From Auricularia sp. M13 (lineage: Eukaryota; Basidiomycota; Agaricomycetes; Auriculariales; Auriculariaceae), in NCBI GenBank assembly GCA_037042915.1, contig CM073200.1, positions 496,001 through 560,000 of the forward strand: DNA of 64,000 bases. Reading direction: 5' to 3'. The position numbers and the translations under genes were made by a program. The notes below the pieces were generated by a model, which worked only from the letters and a program-made list of their open reading frames with translations, was not told the origin of the DNA and did not search any database. Shown in pieces: positions 31,215-43,105 of this stretch. How positions within the stretch are numbered: position 1 is the first letter of the stretch; the number at the start of each line of letters is the position of its first letter.

Positions 31215-33443
31215 TCAATTGCCGGGGACGGGGAACTCGTGCAGGTCGTTGATCGTGATGGTCTTCACCTGCGTGAATTCCCTCAAGCCTTCGAAAGCCA
31301 TCAGCCTCAAGCCTCAGCGTTCGCCTTAACATGGTGCTGGTGCTGATGCTGACCTTCTATACCGTTGAACCGTCCCCAGCCCGACCCTTTCATCCCGCCG
31401 TGGGGCATTTGCTGTCGGGTAGTAAAAGTTCAGAGTTCAGAGTTCAGCTGAGCCGTGGCGCCGCATGCAAGACGTGCTACGTACCTGATGGTCATGGATG
31501 GTCGCACCGTTGACATGTACCTATTGGAATTACGCGCAACCATGAGCAGAGTGACGAAAGGACACGCGACTGGGGCGCTCACCATCCCGCACTCGATCTG
31601 CGCGGCGATCTTGTACCCCTTGGCCGTGTCCTGCGTGTAGACCGCCGCGGCGAGCCCGTACTCTGTCGCATTGGCGATAGCGATCGCCTCCTCCTCTGTA
31701 CGGAACGTGCTGGAAACGCGATGAGGAGATCGGAGTACAGGCCACGCGTAACGCACGTGACGTTGATGATGGGCCCGAATATCTCCTCCCAGAAGATCTC
31801 TGCGTCCTCCGTAAGTATTGCATATCAACGACCAAACGACAAAGAGGGAGACAGGAGTAAATTGATTGAACATACGCATATCCTTGTTGACGCCAAAGAG
31901 AACAAGCGGCTGCACGACGTTGTGCTGCACGTCGAAGTTGCCCGCGAGGATCTTCGCGCCCTTCTTCACGGCGTCTTCAACGAGCCCTTTTAGTCGCTCG
32001 GCCGAGGACGTCGAGTAGACGCCGCGCAGAGACGGTGAGTCCGCGCCAGCCTTCATCTTGGGCAGATGCGCGATGAGGTGCGTGCAGAATTTGTCCGCGA
32101 CGGACTCGTGGATGATCACCGTGCTACCGGTGGCGATGAGGAAATTGGTTAAGACGCAGAGTCGGTAAGTCAAAGAGTAGGGGACGTACTTTGTTGACAT
32201 GCATACTTGTCCTGTGTTTGCCGGAGTTAGCCACTGTCCAATATGGTGATTGCTGCTAGCACATACCCGAGTGGAAGAAACCGCCAAAGAGCACGGAGTT
32301 AGACGCGTACTCGATGTCCGCATCTTGCAAGACGATGAGTGGTGCGGCGCCACCCAGTTCCAGCGTAGAGGGCTTCAGGTGTCGGCCGCACATCTCCGCA
32401 ATGATGCGTCCGACCTTCGTCGAGCCTGTGGATCTCATCAGATCAGAAGTTTCACGATGGTCATTGTGCTGGGATGACCTGTGAAGTTCACTTTGCTGCG
32501 AAGATATTAGGAAGCTCGAAACAAGAACGGCGCGTGACTTACCGAACGGCGCGATGCGCGATCACGGCTTCGACAACCTTCGGGCAGTTGAACAAGTGAA
32601 GAAACATCAGAACATGCGCTCCAATACGTACCTCAGGTGCATCCTTCGGGTCGACATGTATGACGTTGAGAACGCCTGGGGGGAGCCCTGCTTCGTGGAA
32701 GATTTGCGCTATGCTGAGATGGACTTTTGGCGAAAATTCGCTCGTCTGTGCGCTTCGTCAGTCATTGAAACGAACGAACGACATTCCGTTCAGCTGACCT
32801 TGAGTACACATGTGTTCCCAGCCATCTGCCAAATGCGTACATGTGAGCGTCAAACGCGGCGATATTGGCGCAAGGGGCCGTCTACCCACGATCGGATTCG
32901 CCGCCGCGCGCGTTCCCAGAGTCATAGGGGCGTTCCAGGGGGCCATGCCAAATACCACGCCATACGGGACGCGTGTGAGGTACGCTCTCTGGCCCGAATG
33001 ACTGGGTGCGATCTCGCCACGCAGCGCGGTTGACGCGGAGGCCAGTTCCTCGATTCTGGGGGACACACTCAGCACTCCGCGTCTCCTCAGATCTCCAAAC
33101 GGACGTACACTTCGTGCGCAAGCCCCATCTCGAACGCCGCCCACCCCTTGCTGCTCGTCGTCTCCGTAAACTCGAGCTCAGCCTGCGCCGCCTTGCGCTC
33201 GTTGAGAATATTGGCCGCGCGCTGGAAGATGTTCCTGCGCTCCATTGCACTGGTGTTCCTCCAGGCGGGCAGCGCGCGCTCTGCGGCCTCGACGGCACGC
33301 AGGGCGTCCTGGACGCCGGCAGCGGATACCCGGTAGAGCTCCTTGCCGGTATGCGGATCGTTGAGCGCGTAGGTTGCGGGGGTATGCACGGGCTTGCCGT
33401 CGATGTAGCACGGCGCAACGGGTTCTGCGAGGAGATCGAGCAT
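31215..33443 (-). CDS. Aldehyde dehydrogenase (vanillin/salicylaldehyde dehydrogenase-like)
   Basis: About 14 exons on the minus strand, start ATG at 33,443, stop at 31,215. In order I read CYIDGKPV, the N-terminal domain, VVFGMAPWNAPM (oxyanion Asn), AGNTCVLK (cofactor Lys), NFTGSTKVGRII (NAD-binding), STLELGG (general base Glu), FFHSGQVCMST (nucleophilic Cys), FWEEIFGP, YGLAAAVYTQD, VHVNGATIHDHQ, QMPHGGMKGSGWGRFNG and a tail ending DLHEFPVPGN. All catalytic residues of the class are present. The family oxidises aldehydes to acids with NAD(P)+; the HVNGATIHDHQ and KGSGWGRFNG motifs are closest, from memory, to fungal vanillin or salicylaldehyde dehydrogenases. Substrate is inference. The gene reads as intact. 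Confidence 0.9.
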
Positions 33444-34254
33444 CGCCAGTTACCTTCTGCTAGGGTCCTGGTGGAAGGAGGTGCCCGGCGCGACAAATAG
33501 CACTACAAACATGGCCTGCTTCCACTTGGACGACGGCCATGTGCGTGGCGCCGGCCCGGTCCCGGTTCAACAATCGGGATGCGATTACTTTGGTCCCGAC
33601 GATAATTCCCACGCTTGGACATCGAGTTGACTACGCCACTGTGAACGATTATTACTCTACATCGCAAGGGTGGGGGTATACACGCCTGCATGGCATTCAG
33701 AAATTCACACGCCATAAGATGCCATGTGTTCATCAAAACAATGATACGGGACCCTGAATCGCATTTCACCGTGTTCAACTTCAAAGGCTCAGTCAAGAGA
33801 GCTATAGTAAAAATACTCTATCTAATTGGGCGACGAAAACTACAACGGCAAACATATCCTATTACACATGTGAAATCTCATCAATCTTATTTTATGTACA
33901 GTTGCTGAAAGGTCAACGCTGCTGAGGGCCCCAATTCATCTCGCTCCCCCACGCGGAGGCTTGGAGTTCTGCCCAATCCTCAGCACGAACGTGGTGATAG
34001 CACACGCTTCGTTGTTTCTGGGATAGTGTTCTGACAGCCAAAAAGCGGTGCTGCAGGATTGTCGGGAGATCGGCACGCGGCCGATCCTGCGGTTGACTTG
34101 GTTCTTCTCGCTCAAGCGGCCTAACTGCCAGTCGCATACTGTGTCTTCCACCGCCATCAGGAGCCTCACTGCGAAGGCGTGCATGGGGCTTTCGGGGTCA
34201 GCCCTGCGTAGCGCTGAGCCCACGGCCCGAGCCAAATAAAAGCGCAGATACAAA
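33444..34254. other. Gap between divergent aldehyde dehydrogenase and F-box gene
   Basis: Divergent promoter region of 811 bp. Small open frames here have no domain. No TATA box or repeat is evident. Confidence 0.5.
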
Positions 34255-35995
34255 ATGCCTTGCCAACAATCCGAACCCGTCATGTACGCGCTGGCAACTC
34301 TCCCCGAAGACGTCCTAGGCGCCATCCTGCGCTTCCTCAACGCTCGCGCTCTCGTGGCACTGTCCCAGGTGAGCCCAAAGGCTCTGTGTCTAATGTCTGT
34401 TGCTTATCTGGCTCGCTGCAGACCTCGAAGTACTTCTATGCCGCGACGAGCGCGAAGTTCGTCTGGATTAGTGCTCTGCGCACGCTGCATCTCTCCCAGG
34501 GCGTGCAGCCCATCCAACCGGACCGGCTAGTCGCTCTGACCACCCGTGAACTGCGAAAGCTCACTCTGCGGCCTGTGCGAGCCCTGAGCAACATGGCCCG
34601 CCGAACTCCTGTCGCTACTGCCGTACGGCACGCACCACCGTCTGTCCCGATGGAAGGCCTACTCGGTACCATTATGAACTTTTTTGTCGTCCCAGGCGGC
34701 GAATATGTGTTCCTGGCTGAAAACGACGTCGACTGGGGCTCGATAATGCTTTGGCAGCTACCGACCAGCGGCAAATCTGGTCCCTCGAAGATTGTCACGA
34801 GACTCGACTTCGACCGGCCGCTATGCTGCGTTGCCGTCCAACTGTGCAAGGACGGCAAGGCGCTTGAGGTCGTATTGAGCGCAGAAAAGGGCGATGACAG
34901 GCTCGGTATCATGTGCGTCTGACGCACGTTTTTCCCCGTCTTCTTGCTCATGGCGCCCCCAAGGTGTTACACGCATCTCATATTCAGAATCGATATTCCC
35001 ACAGGGCCCAACGAGCCATGCCAATTCCTGCATGTTGCCGAATTCCGCAGCGATAAATGTCCGTCGTATCTGTCCCTCGCCCAGGATTGGGTGGCCCTCA
35101 GTAATTCCGGCGGGGAACTCGTTTTCTGGGACTGGCGCGCAGGCCAGCGCGTGCACGTCATGGTCGAAGACGCCTCGCCTGAAGCTACAGACGTAAGCGC
35201 TCCCTCCCCTCCCCCGCATCTTCCTTTCCCTATCAGCAATGCCTAACATTCCCGGCCTCGCAGGGCTGGGCGCTGCACTTCTGCTACCCCCACGCGTTCG
35301 CGTTCGACACTGCGGCCGGCCAGATGCGCACATACACGTTGCCGCCATCTACTCCCATCGACTCGTCCTCGTCAGGCACGGGCGTGCGCGTCATCGGCCT
35401 ATCTGCAGCGAGCGTGCGCGACCTACCCGAGGTCTGGCGGGGCAACATGCAGCTCTGGCAGCTGGGCCATCACCTCCCCGCGCCCTTCCGCCACTCGGCC
35501 GGTGCCTTCGTCCACGCGGGCATCGCGGACGGCAAGCTGGTGCACTGCATCATGCCCGACATGCGCTACGCGGACCCAGACCTAGTGGCGGCAGACCAGA
35601 GCCAGACGCAATGGCCATTCTGCCTGACACACACCCTCCCCTCGAAACTGCTACCCAAATCGGACATCGACGGCCCCGCGCCCAAGGTCGTGCACGTGGC
35701 GTCCATGGGCCACTCCCTCGTCACGCTCGTCGACATGGGTGCCACGAGCGGCCTGCACGCGTTCCTGACGGACTGGAAGGACGTCGGCGCGCCCGTGTCG
35801 CGTCTCCCGAGCGACGCTCTCCCCCGGCGAACCGGGGGGTTGCGGCCCCTGGTTGACGCGACGGTAGAGACGTATAACGCAGGCTACGGCGCGTCGCCTG
35901 TCGGGCTCGACGCGATTTCGGGGCGCGTCGTGATGGTGTGTGAGAGCGACCCGTCGGTAGCAGGTCGCGAATTCATGATCGCCGACTTTGCGTGA
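34255..35995 (+). CDS. F-box protein (possible beta-propeller C-terminus)
   Basis: Four exons (34255-34368, 34422 to about 34911, about 34963-35189, about 35263-35995). The N-terminal F-box is ATLPEDVLGAILRFLNARAL, then VALSQTSKYFYAATS and WISALRTLHL. The remainder has repeated segments such as FFVVPGGEYVFLAE, SIMLWQLPTS, WVALSNSGGELVFWDW and HVASMGHSLVTLVDM, which alternate strand-like and turn-like blocks with W-D motifs. This may be a WD40-like propeller, by inference. The likely role is a substrate adaptor of an SCF ubiquitin ligase. The acceptor after the first intron (34,421) is chosen to keep the F-box frame. Confidence 0.8.
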
Positions 35996-36194
35996 AGCCT
36001 GACGATCCCATTGGGTCACCATGACGGACAGGACTTTGCATGCGTGCGCGTGTGTACAGTATTTACTTTGCAGGGGCATAATGGGCGCAGTGTATTTACG
36101 CGGTATCGATGGTCTGCCATTCGTCACGTTGCGCAGAAGTCGCCCCGGCCGTGCGATATAGAAGTATAATGGTACTAGTAGCGTGTATGTAGAT
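35996..36194. other. Short gap between convergent F-box genes
   Basis: 3' flanks only. Confidence 0.5.
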
Positions 36195-37951
36195 CTAGGG
36201 ACGATTGACTACGAGTGTGTTCACCATATCGCGAAGCGCCGTCACTTCTTCTCCCTTGAAACCTTCTCGCACCACCACCCCATCCAGGATGAGCTCATCC
36301 AAGCGGGCGGGGAAGCGGGCCACGAGCTCGCGAATCGAGGCCGCGGACACGCGGCTGGCCCTATACCCGCCCAATGACACTTCATCAGGCTCTGGATCGA
36401 GAGGGCCAAGCGGCACAGGCGGGGCGGCTTTAATGTGCAGGACTTGAACGGTGGGGAGGCGTTTGTATGTAGCAAAGTCCGCTGCACCGTCGTCAAACAG
36501 CAAGTTGCCTTCAGACTCATCATAGAACTTCTCGTGCTCGACCAGGCCGCGGTTCCGGTGCTCCGAGACGATAAGCGTGAGCGTTTGTGCGCTGGTAATG
36601 GCCGCGAGCATAGCCAGAACATTCGACCACGGCAGCGTATCGCTCACGACGACCGAAGTGACCGCATTGAAGCACGCGGGCTGCCAGCCGGTGAAGATTT
36701 GGCCCACTACGCGTGTGCAGAGCGAGTTGATCTCGCGCGTCCGGGCTCCATCCTCGCTATGCGCGCGCAACTGGAGGCAGTAGTGCGCATCAGGGTACCG
36801 AAGCTCGATATGCTCGACCACCCCGAGCGAGGAGAGCAGGTCGCGGACGGCTGAATGCCCGGCATACTTGATGACTATGTGCGCAATGCGCGCCGGGGCT
36901 ATTTCGCGGATACCTCTGAACTGATAGTTAGTGTCCTTGGGCTCGACCGTGAGCCTGTCCAGAGTCTGCGTAGGCCCCATACGAGGGAGGGGGAAGGGCC
37001 GCGCAACACCTGTCATATCGAGATCGCGCATGTTGGGGAAGTGCTCGAAGAATGTAAGGGTTGACGTGCCCGGCTCGACATTCCGGGCGCGAATGAGCTT
37101 CAGTTTCTTTACGCTGGTGACGGGCGGCGTGTCTACCGAGATTTCGTAGCCGCTCAGAGTCAGGCTTCGCAGTTTAGGGCAATGGCCGAAAAAACTGGCG
37201 GGTAACAAGGCGCTAAAACCGTCCACGAGTTCGAGCTCTTCGAGCATGGGGGCGGGGAAGCAAAGCGTAGAAGTGATGACTATCGTGCCCATGACCGTCC
37301 GCCCCCAGTGTCGGTCGGTAAGATAGGGCTGCGTGTAATCAGGCAGGGTGGTGCGGTCAATGTACCCTATGCTATTGCTTTCGATTATGAGCGCACGTAT
37401 GTGGTGCAGATGCTTGCGCAGAGCGGCGCAAAGGAGGAACATATAATCCTTTTCGAGGTGATAGATGGCGAGTCGGACAGGCTGAGTCCGCGAGCGAGCC
37501 AGCAGGTCTTCGAGAAATTGCGGGTAAACCCATGGCTCGCCTTTATCCCACATCACGCGATAGGGATTCGTGGACCCTCTTAAATTGATGTCGGTCCAGA
37601 GAGACGGCTCGGCGAGGGCCCCTTCGCGCCAGCGTTGGCAGACGTGCGTCGCCACGATCAGGTCCCGCAGCTCGAGAAAGCTGAGCACATGACAGAGCAC
37701 CTCCGTGGGAAGTGCGTTCAGCCGCACCGAGGTGTTCAGCTCGATGGCGGCATTGCCGAGGACACGATGAGCGACGGCTGCAATGGCATTTAGGACCTCA
37801 ACAAGGCTGGCAGAACTACGGACCGGTAAGTATGTAAAAGAGAACTAAATGACTGCAAGCGCTCTCACGTCTTCACGTCCTTGACTGCATCGCGTGTGAA
37901 CTCGTCAAGAAAGGTTGTAAGGCCTTGTTCTAGTTCGTGGTCAAGAGGCAT
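36195..37951 (-). CDS. F-box protein (567 aa)
   Basis: Two exons on the minus strand (37951-37869 and 37815-36195; 53-bp intron) give 567 aa. The start MPLDHELEQGLTTFLDEF is the first ATG and sits before a helical N-terminus (SASLVEVLNAIAAVAHRVLG). The F-box is LNALPTEVLCHVLSFLEL, RDLIVATHVCQRWREGALAE, PSLWTDINL. The C-terminal part has leucine-rich segments such as LEELELVDGFSALLP, KLRSLTLSGYEI and DELILDGVVV. It is expected to act as an SCF substrate receptor. It belongs to the same broad group as the other F-box genes in the window, although the sequence is diverged. Confidence 0.85.
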
Positions 37952-38461
37952 AAGCTTTGCACTTGTTGTCGTCCTTTTTGATCTCAACGTCATTCCCGTC
38001 TCTATTGTCCTGGACCCTGATAATGTCCGCATCGAGCAGACTTCTCAACCTCTGGCGTTCATGCATAGCCGTTGGACTAGAACTCCTCGAAACAGCACGA
38101 TTCACCCGGGAGGCAATTCAACACTGAGCAGTCCGAGAGACCCTGCCTTCGGTTATTGATCTTGCCCTACTTGTTCTCGTTGCTCAAACGTTGCTTTTTC
38201 CCTGTGCGCTGTCCTTCTGCTATCGGAACTGATGCTGTGGTGACCGCGCGAGACTCAGGCTTACCACCGCAAAGACTGACTCTCGACGCCGACTGTTGCC
38301 GACTGAACATGCCAGGAACAACTTTGCGTAGCGCTTGCAGCTCCTGACGCCGGTGTGGATCGTCGCGTTTCGCAGCCGTTGCACCGGTTTGGAGGGCGGA
38401 AAGGGTATATAACCCCCCACCGGCGTTGCGTTCGGGCTTGGCCTTGCTCCTCAACTTCGAC
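37952..38461 (+). promoter_or_regulatory. Divergent promoter; P450 TATA box
   Basis: A TATA box (GGTATATAACC, about 38402-38412) lies roughly 55 bp before the P450 ATG. The other half is the promoter of the divergent F-box gene. No coding signal. Confidence 0.6.
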
Positions 38462-40318
38462 ATGTCCGACTTCAGGTTGTTGCTGTTCGCCCTTCTGGGA
38501 TGTCTGGGACTCTTGGCCCGCTTGCTCTGGAAGCGGCTCGTTGCCCATCCTTTGGCCAAGTTCCCGGGTCCGAAGCTCGCCGCTGCAACTGAATGGTATT
38601 CGACCTATTACGAGGTCTGGAAGGACGGCGGGATGGTGGAGAAGCTCGAGGAGTTGCATCGCACATATGGTACGTGCGTTCCTCCATAAGGGGCGGAAGA
38701 TAACCCTCCGCATCCAGGACCCGTCGTTAGAACTTCGCCTTACGAGGTGCGTGCCAGCTGGCGTGGAGCTGCATTTTCTGATCGACGTTTCGTGCTATGC
38801 AGCTTCACTTCAACGATCCGCGCGCATACGCAGACATCTACGTCAGTGGGACGCGCTTTACAAAGGACCCGCGGCTGTATCTTGTCATGCACGAAGACGA
38901 ATCATCTGTCTGTTTCACGGACCCTCGCGAAGCGAAGACTAGAAGAGATATCATCGCGCCTATGTTCTCTCGCAAATCTATTTTGAAGCTCCAGAAAGTC
39001 GTCTTGGCCAAGGTACTGAAGTCCTTGTTTTGACGGTGGAAATTCTCATGGCATCGCGCAGGTCAATGCTCTGGTACAGAAACTTCTTGCCTGCGAGGCC
39101 TCAGGGAAGCCGGTCGACATGCACAGGGCATACCGTTCTGCTACGCTCGACATCATCCTCAACTACTGCTTCGCTCGGGAATACGGAGTCATCGATACGC
39201 CGGACTTCAAACACTTCCTCCTCCTCGCATACGAACAATCCTTCCCAATGCTCCTCGTGCTCAAGCACTTTCCCTGGAGCTTCAATGTCTTCATGATACT
39301 TGGCAAGATTGTTGGTTTTCTGACTTCCGCGCCGATGATGGAGACCGTCTTCTCAGAGATGGCTGCCACTATCGACCGCCTTGTCGCACAGCCTGAGTTG
39401 CTGGATAACGAGGAGCACGACACGATTTACCACCACCTCATGAGGCCCCACCCCGAAAAGGGACAACTGGACATTCCGTCGAAGAAATCTTTGCAGGAGG
39501 AGGCGATCAATCTCGTTGCTGCCGGTTCGGACACCGTTGGAAACACCACCGCGGTGGGGACGTTCCACATTCTCAATAATCCATCAGTCAGGGATCTTCT
39601 TGTCGCTGAGCTCCTGGGCGCATGGCCGGACCTCGAATCTGAACTCGGCTACGAGGCCTTGGAACGGCTGCCCTATCTGGTACTTATGCCCGACAATTGC
39701 ACGTTGCGCTGCTCACTGTTCTTTCCAGACCGCGGTAATCAAGGAATCCCTACGCCTATCTCATGGTGTAGTCTGTCCAGCTCCGCGCATCGTGGGCCCT
39801 GCAGACGCTGTCATTGCCGGGAATGTTGTTCCCCGTGGAGTGCGTTTTCTAGAGCTGCTGATATTATTGCTATGGCACTGACATCTCGAGCAGACCTCCG
39901 TCGCAATGGGAGCGACCTTCATGCATCTCAATCCCAACGTGTTCCCCGATCCAATGGCCTTCATGCCCGAGCGCTGGCTTCAATCGAATAGCCGTGAGCT
40001 CGAACAATACCTCGTTCCGTTCTCCAAGGGACCAAGAGCCTGTCTCGGTCAAAAGTATATTCTCTCCTTGATCATGAGCGGGAACGGCACTGAGCTGACT
40101 CGTTGGCAGTCTCGCTTGGTGCGAGCTGTACTTGATCTTCGGCCACATGTTCCGCAAAGTCGACATGGAGCTGCATGATACAACGTGTGTACAGCTCTCA
40201 TGGCCCGGCCGGTGGACCCTCATCCTCTCGCAGCATTGCAGACATGGCATTCCGCTGTCATTTCACACCGACATTTCGTGGCAAACATGTGCATTGCACC
40301 GTCAAGGCGCGGGAGTGA
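38462..40318 (+). CDS. Cytochrome P450 (microsomal, trichodiene oxygenase-like)
   Basis: At least eight exons, first 38462-38669, then 38718-38746 and 38803-39012. The N-terminus is a membrane anchor (LLLFALLGCLGLLARLLW) followed by the proline hinge FPGPKLAA. Then YGPVVRTSPYELHFNDPRAY, the I-helix oxygen-binding motif AAGSDTVGNTT, the K-helix KESLRL (E-x-x-R), FMPERW, and the heme loop FSKGPRACLGQ with the Cys ligand. It ends CHFTPTFRGKHVHCTVKARE when the last exon begins after an intron ending CGCAG. The protein is anchored in the ER and uses NADPH-P450 reductase. The style of the N-terminal half resembles fungal trichodiene oxygenase-type P450s; substrate unknown. A TATA box lies 55 bp upstream. 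Confidence 0.9.
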
Positions 40319-40571
40319 GGGCGAATTCTCGATAGTGCTGACCATGCACTACACTGTCGTGACACAACCCAGCTGCTTGACGAATCTCTACTTGTTCAGT
40401 TACCTACCCTCCATATAATCATGATCATAATTTTGGTGTTGTCCCGGTCCGGTGCCCGAAGCTGGCACCCTCGGAGCGCCAAAGTGTGCCGGCCATCTTC
40501 TTCCCCGCCGGCAGATATTACGGCGTATGTAATGCAAAGCAAGCGTGACTCGCACAATCTCTGCCAGAACC
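40319..40571. promoter_or_regulatory. Amidase promoter interval
   Basis: 253 bp between the P450 stop and the amidase ATG. No TATA box recognised. Confidence 0.4.
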
Positions 40572-42747
40572 ATGGCCTCGTCCACGTCCAGCTGGAAGGA
40601 GCTCGCAGCGGCCAAGAAACAGGCGCAGCAAGACGCGATCCCCGCGGAATGGCTGCTCAGCGCGGACAAGCTGCCGCCTCGCGAGCAGAAGGACGTGACG
40701 GGCGTCGTGCAGACGTGCGGACTGCTTAGCGCGCACGAGCTCGAGATAACGGAGAGCGTGGATGTCGCCGGCCTTTTGCAAAAGCTCGCTGGCGGCGAAT
40801 GGTCCGCGCGCGAGGTGACGCTGGCGTATTACAAGCGAGCCGTGGTCTCGCAGCAGCTGGTGCGGCGCAGAGCGCGCATACCACTCAGCTGGCACCGCTC
40901 ACGCGGTGTTGATGGCTCAGACAAACTGCTTGACGGAGATCTTCGTCGAGCGCGCGCTGAAACGGGCCGAGGAGCTCGATGAACACCTCGCAAAGACTGG
41001 GCGGCCCGTGGGACCGCTGCATGGTCTCCCCGTGAGTCTGAAGGACCAGTTCAGTATCAAGGATTTGGACACGACCATTGGCGCGTACTGATGATACAAC
41101 ATCGACGGCTTGTTAATAATTTCGTCCAGGCTACACTTCGTATATCGGCAAACCGGCGACGAAGAACTGCACCCTTGTCGACCTCTTGCTTGCAGCAGGC
41201 GCGGTACCCTTTGTGCGGACAAATCTTCCGCAGACGATAATGGTAAGTACGTCCCTCACTCGCTGTCGCGAATCTCACCCTTCCTCAGTGGCCGGAAACT
41301 TTCAACCTTGTAAGAGAAATCGAGCGCAACGAAGTCCAGAGCCCATGCAAACCCACCCTAGATCTTCGGCCGCACTCTCAACCCTCACAACCGCACGCTG
41401 ACCTCCGGTGGCTCCTCGGGCGGCGAGGGAGCCCTGATCGCGCTCAAGGGAAGCCCTCTCGGCGTTGGCACTGATGTCGGAGGGTGAGCGCATTCAATCC
41501 GAGGTCTACATCTCCTTTCTTCCCACACGCCTATAGGTCGATACGAATTCCATCCGCAGCATGCGGTATCTACGGCTTGCGACCGTCGTACCACCGAGTG
41601 CCCTATCGTGGGGCAGTGAACTCGATGACCGGGCAGGACTCTCTCCCGTCGGTGGCCGGCCCCATGAGCAATAGCGTCGAGGGACTGGTCGTCTTCATGC
41701 GAGCCGTCCTCGGACAGAAGCCGTGGATACACGACCCGCTCGCACTGCGAAAACCTTGGGACGAGGATGCATATCGGCTTGCGGAACATGGTAGTGGGCA
41801 GAAGCTGTGCTTTGGCTTTCTCTGGGACGATGGAAATTATAAGCCCCTCCCGCCGCAGTGGCGCGCCATGGAGATCGCGAAACTGGCTTTGACAGCTGCG
41901 GGGCACACCGGTCCGTATCTCACCTCCCAAACGATAGACTGAAACTGAGAATACATATCAGTCGTCGATTGGGAGCCGCGGTACCACGCGGAGCTCATAG
42001 CCGCAGCCGTGCGTCCTCAGTAGCATATCTCATTACACCAGCCGACATTCTCTCAGCGCGGCATGTTCGGCGCCGACGGCGGCAAAGACTTCTTCAAAGC
42101 ACTGGCGCCGACGGGCGAGCCTCTCATCGACAGCATGATCCCCGAGGACGTCGACCATTATCTCAAGACAGTTCCGCGGAACTCCCGCGGAGAGGGCCTG
42201 GACGCATACGGGCTTTGGCAGCTGCAGAAACGCAAGACGGAGCTGCGCGAGCTGTACTTGGACCACTGGAACGCGACCGTGGCGAGGACGGGTACCGGTC
42301 GGCCAGTGGACGCCCTCGTCCTCCCCGTCGCCCCATTCCCCGCGCCCCCACATGGCATGTATCGGTGCGCTTCCAGAACCATTCGATGTGCCCTAGCTCA
42401 CGTAGGGAATTACAGCATCGCGGCGTACACGAATGTGTGGAACGTCCTGGACTGTCCATCTTGCGTCGTCCCGGTCACCCGTGTCAGTCAGAGCCTTGAC
42501 TCAAAGGCGGATGCGCACGACTTCCGAAACGATGAAGATAGGATTATTTACGAGATGTGTAAGTGTCCCAGTTGCGGAGTTAAGCGGTCGATCTAACACT
42601 GCTACAGACACAGCTCCGGAGGCGTTTGAGAATGCACCCGTCTCATTGCAGGTTGTTGGGAGAACACAGGAAGATGAAGCTGTGCTTGCTATGGCTGCCA
42701 TTTTTGATAAGGCTGTCAAGGCGTACAACAACAGCAGTACGGTGTAG
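40572..42747 (+). CDS. Amidase-signature hydrolase (acetamidase/fatty-acid amidase type)
   Basis: About ten exons from the ATG at 40,572 to the TAG at 42,745. It contains the amidase signature Ser-cisSer-Lys triad: Lys in GLPVSLKDQF, the Gly/Ser loop TSGGSSGGEGALI, and the nucleophile region GTDVGGSIRIPSAACG. The C-terminal part has LVLPVAPFPAPPHG, YTNVWNVLDCPSCVVPVT and ENAPVSLQVVGRTQEDEAVL, matching fungal acetamidases. It would hydrolyse amides (for example acetamide or fatty acid amides); no signal peptide is seen, so it is probably cytosolic. Neighbouring P450 and F-box genes do not point to a pathway. Exon borders near 41,930-42,060 are the least certain. Confidence 0.85.
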
Positions 42748-43105
42748 CAGTTACGAGTAGCCACTAAGTCTGCGGAGCAGACTCATGTAAGCGTGGAGAC
42801 CCGTGCCAATGTATCAAAAGAATGCTGTGCGCAAGAGAATCGTCGAAGTTGAACGTTGAACACTCTGGTGATCGTACTGCGAGCCCCTATCTTATCTCGG
42901 ATTAGACGACGAGATAGACGCCCGTGGTCTTTATTGTTGTTTCTCCGCTGCGGCAATTTCGCGCGCCTTTGCCTCTGCATTTACAACAAAGTGTTGTATT
43001 CCGAGCCCATTTAACGCTGGGACGCTGAGGATCCGGGTTCCCCTTTCTGAACCGCCGCTGCCGACGCTAAGGAGCTCTTTAACTCTCAGGAGTGCCGTAT
43101 AAGAA
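42748..43105. other. Gap between amidase and polyQ/RGG gene
   Basis: 3' flank and promoter. No coding signal. Confidence 0.5.

Noticed and set aside
31215-42747. Aldehyde dehydrogenase, P450 and amidase as a biosynthetic gene cluster
   Set aside because: They are interrupted by F-box genes, lie on different strands, and no backbone enzyme (terpene cyclase, PKS, NRPS) is present.
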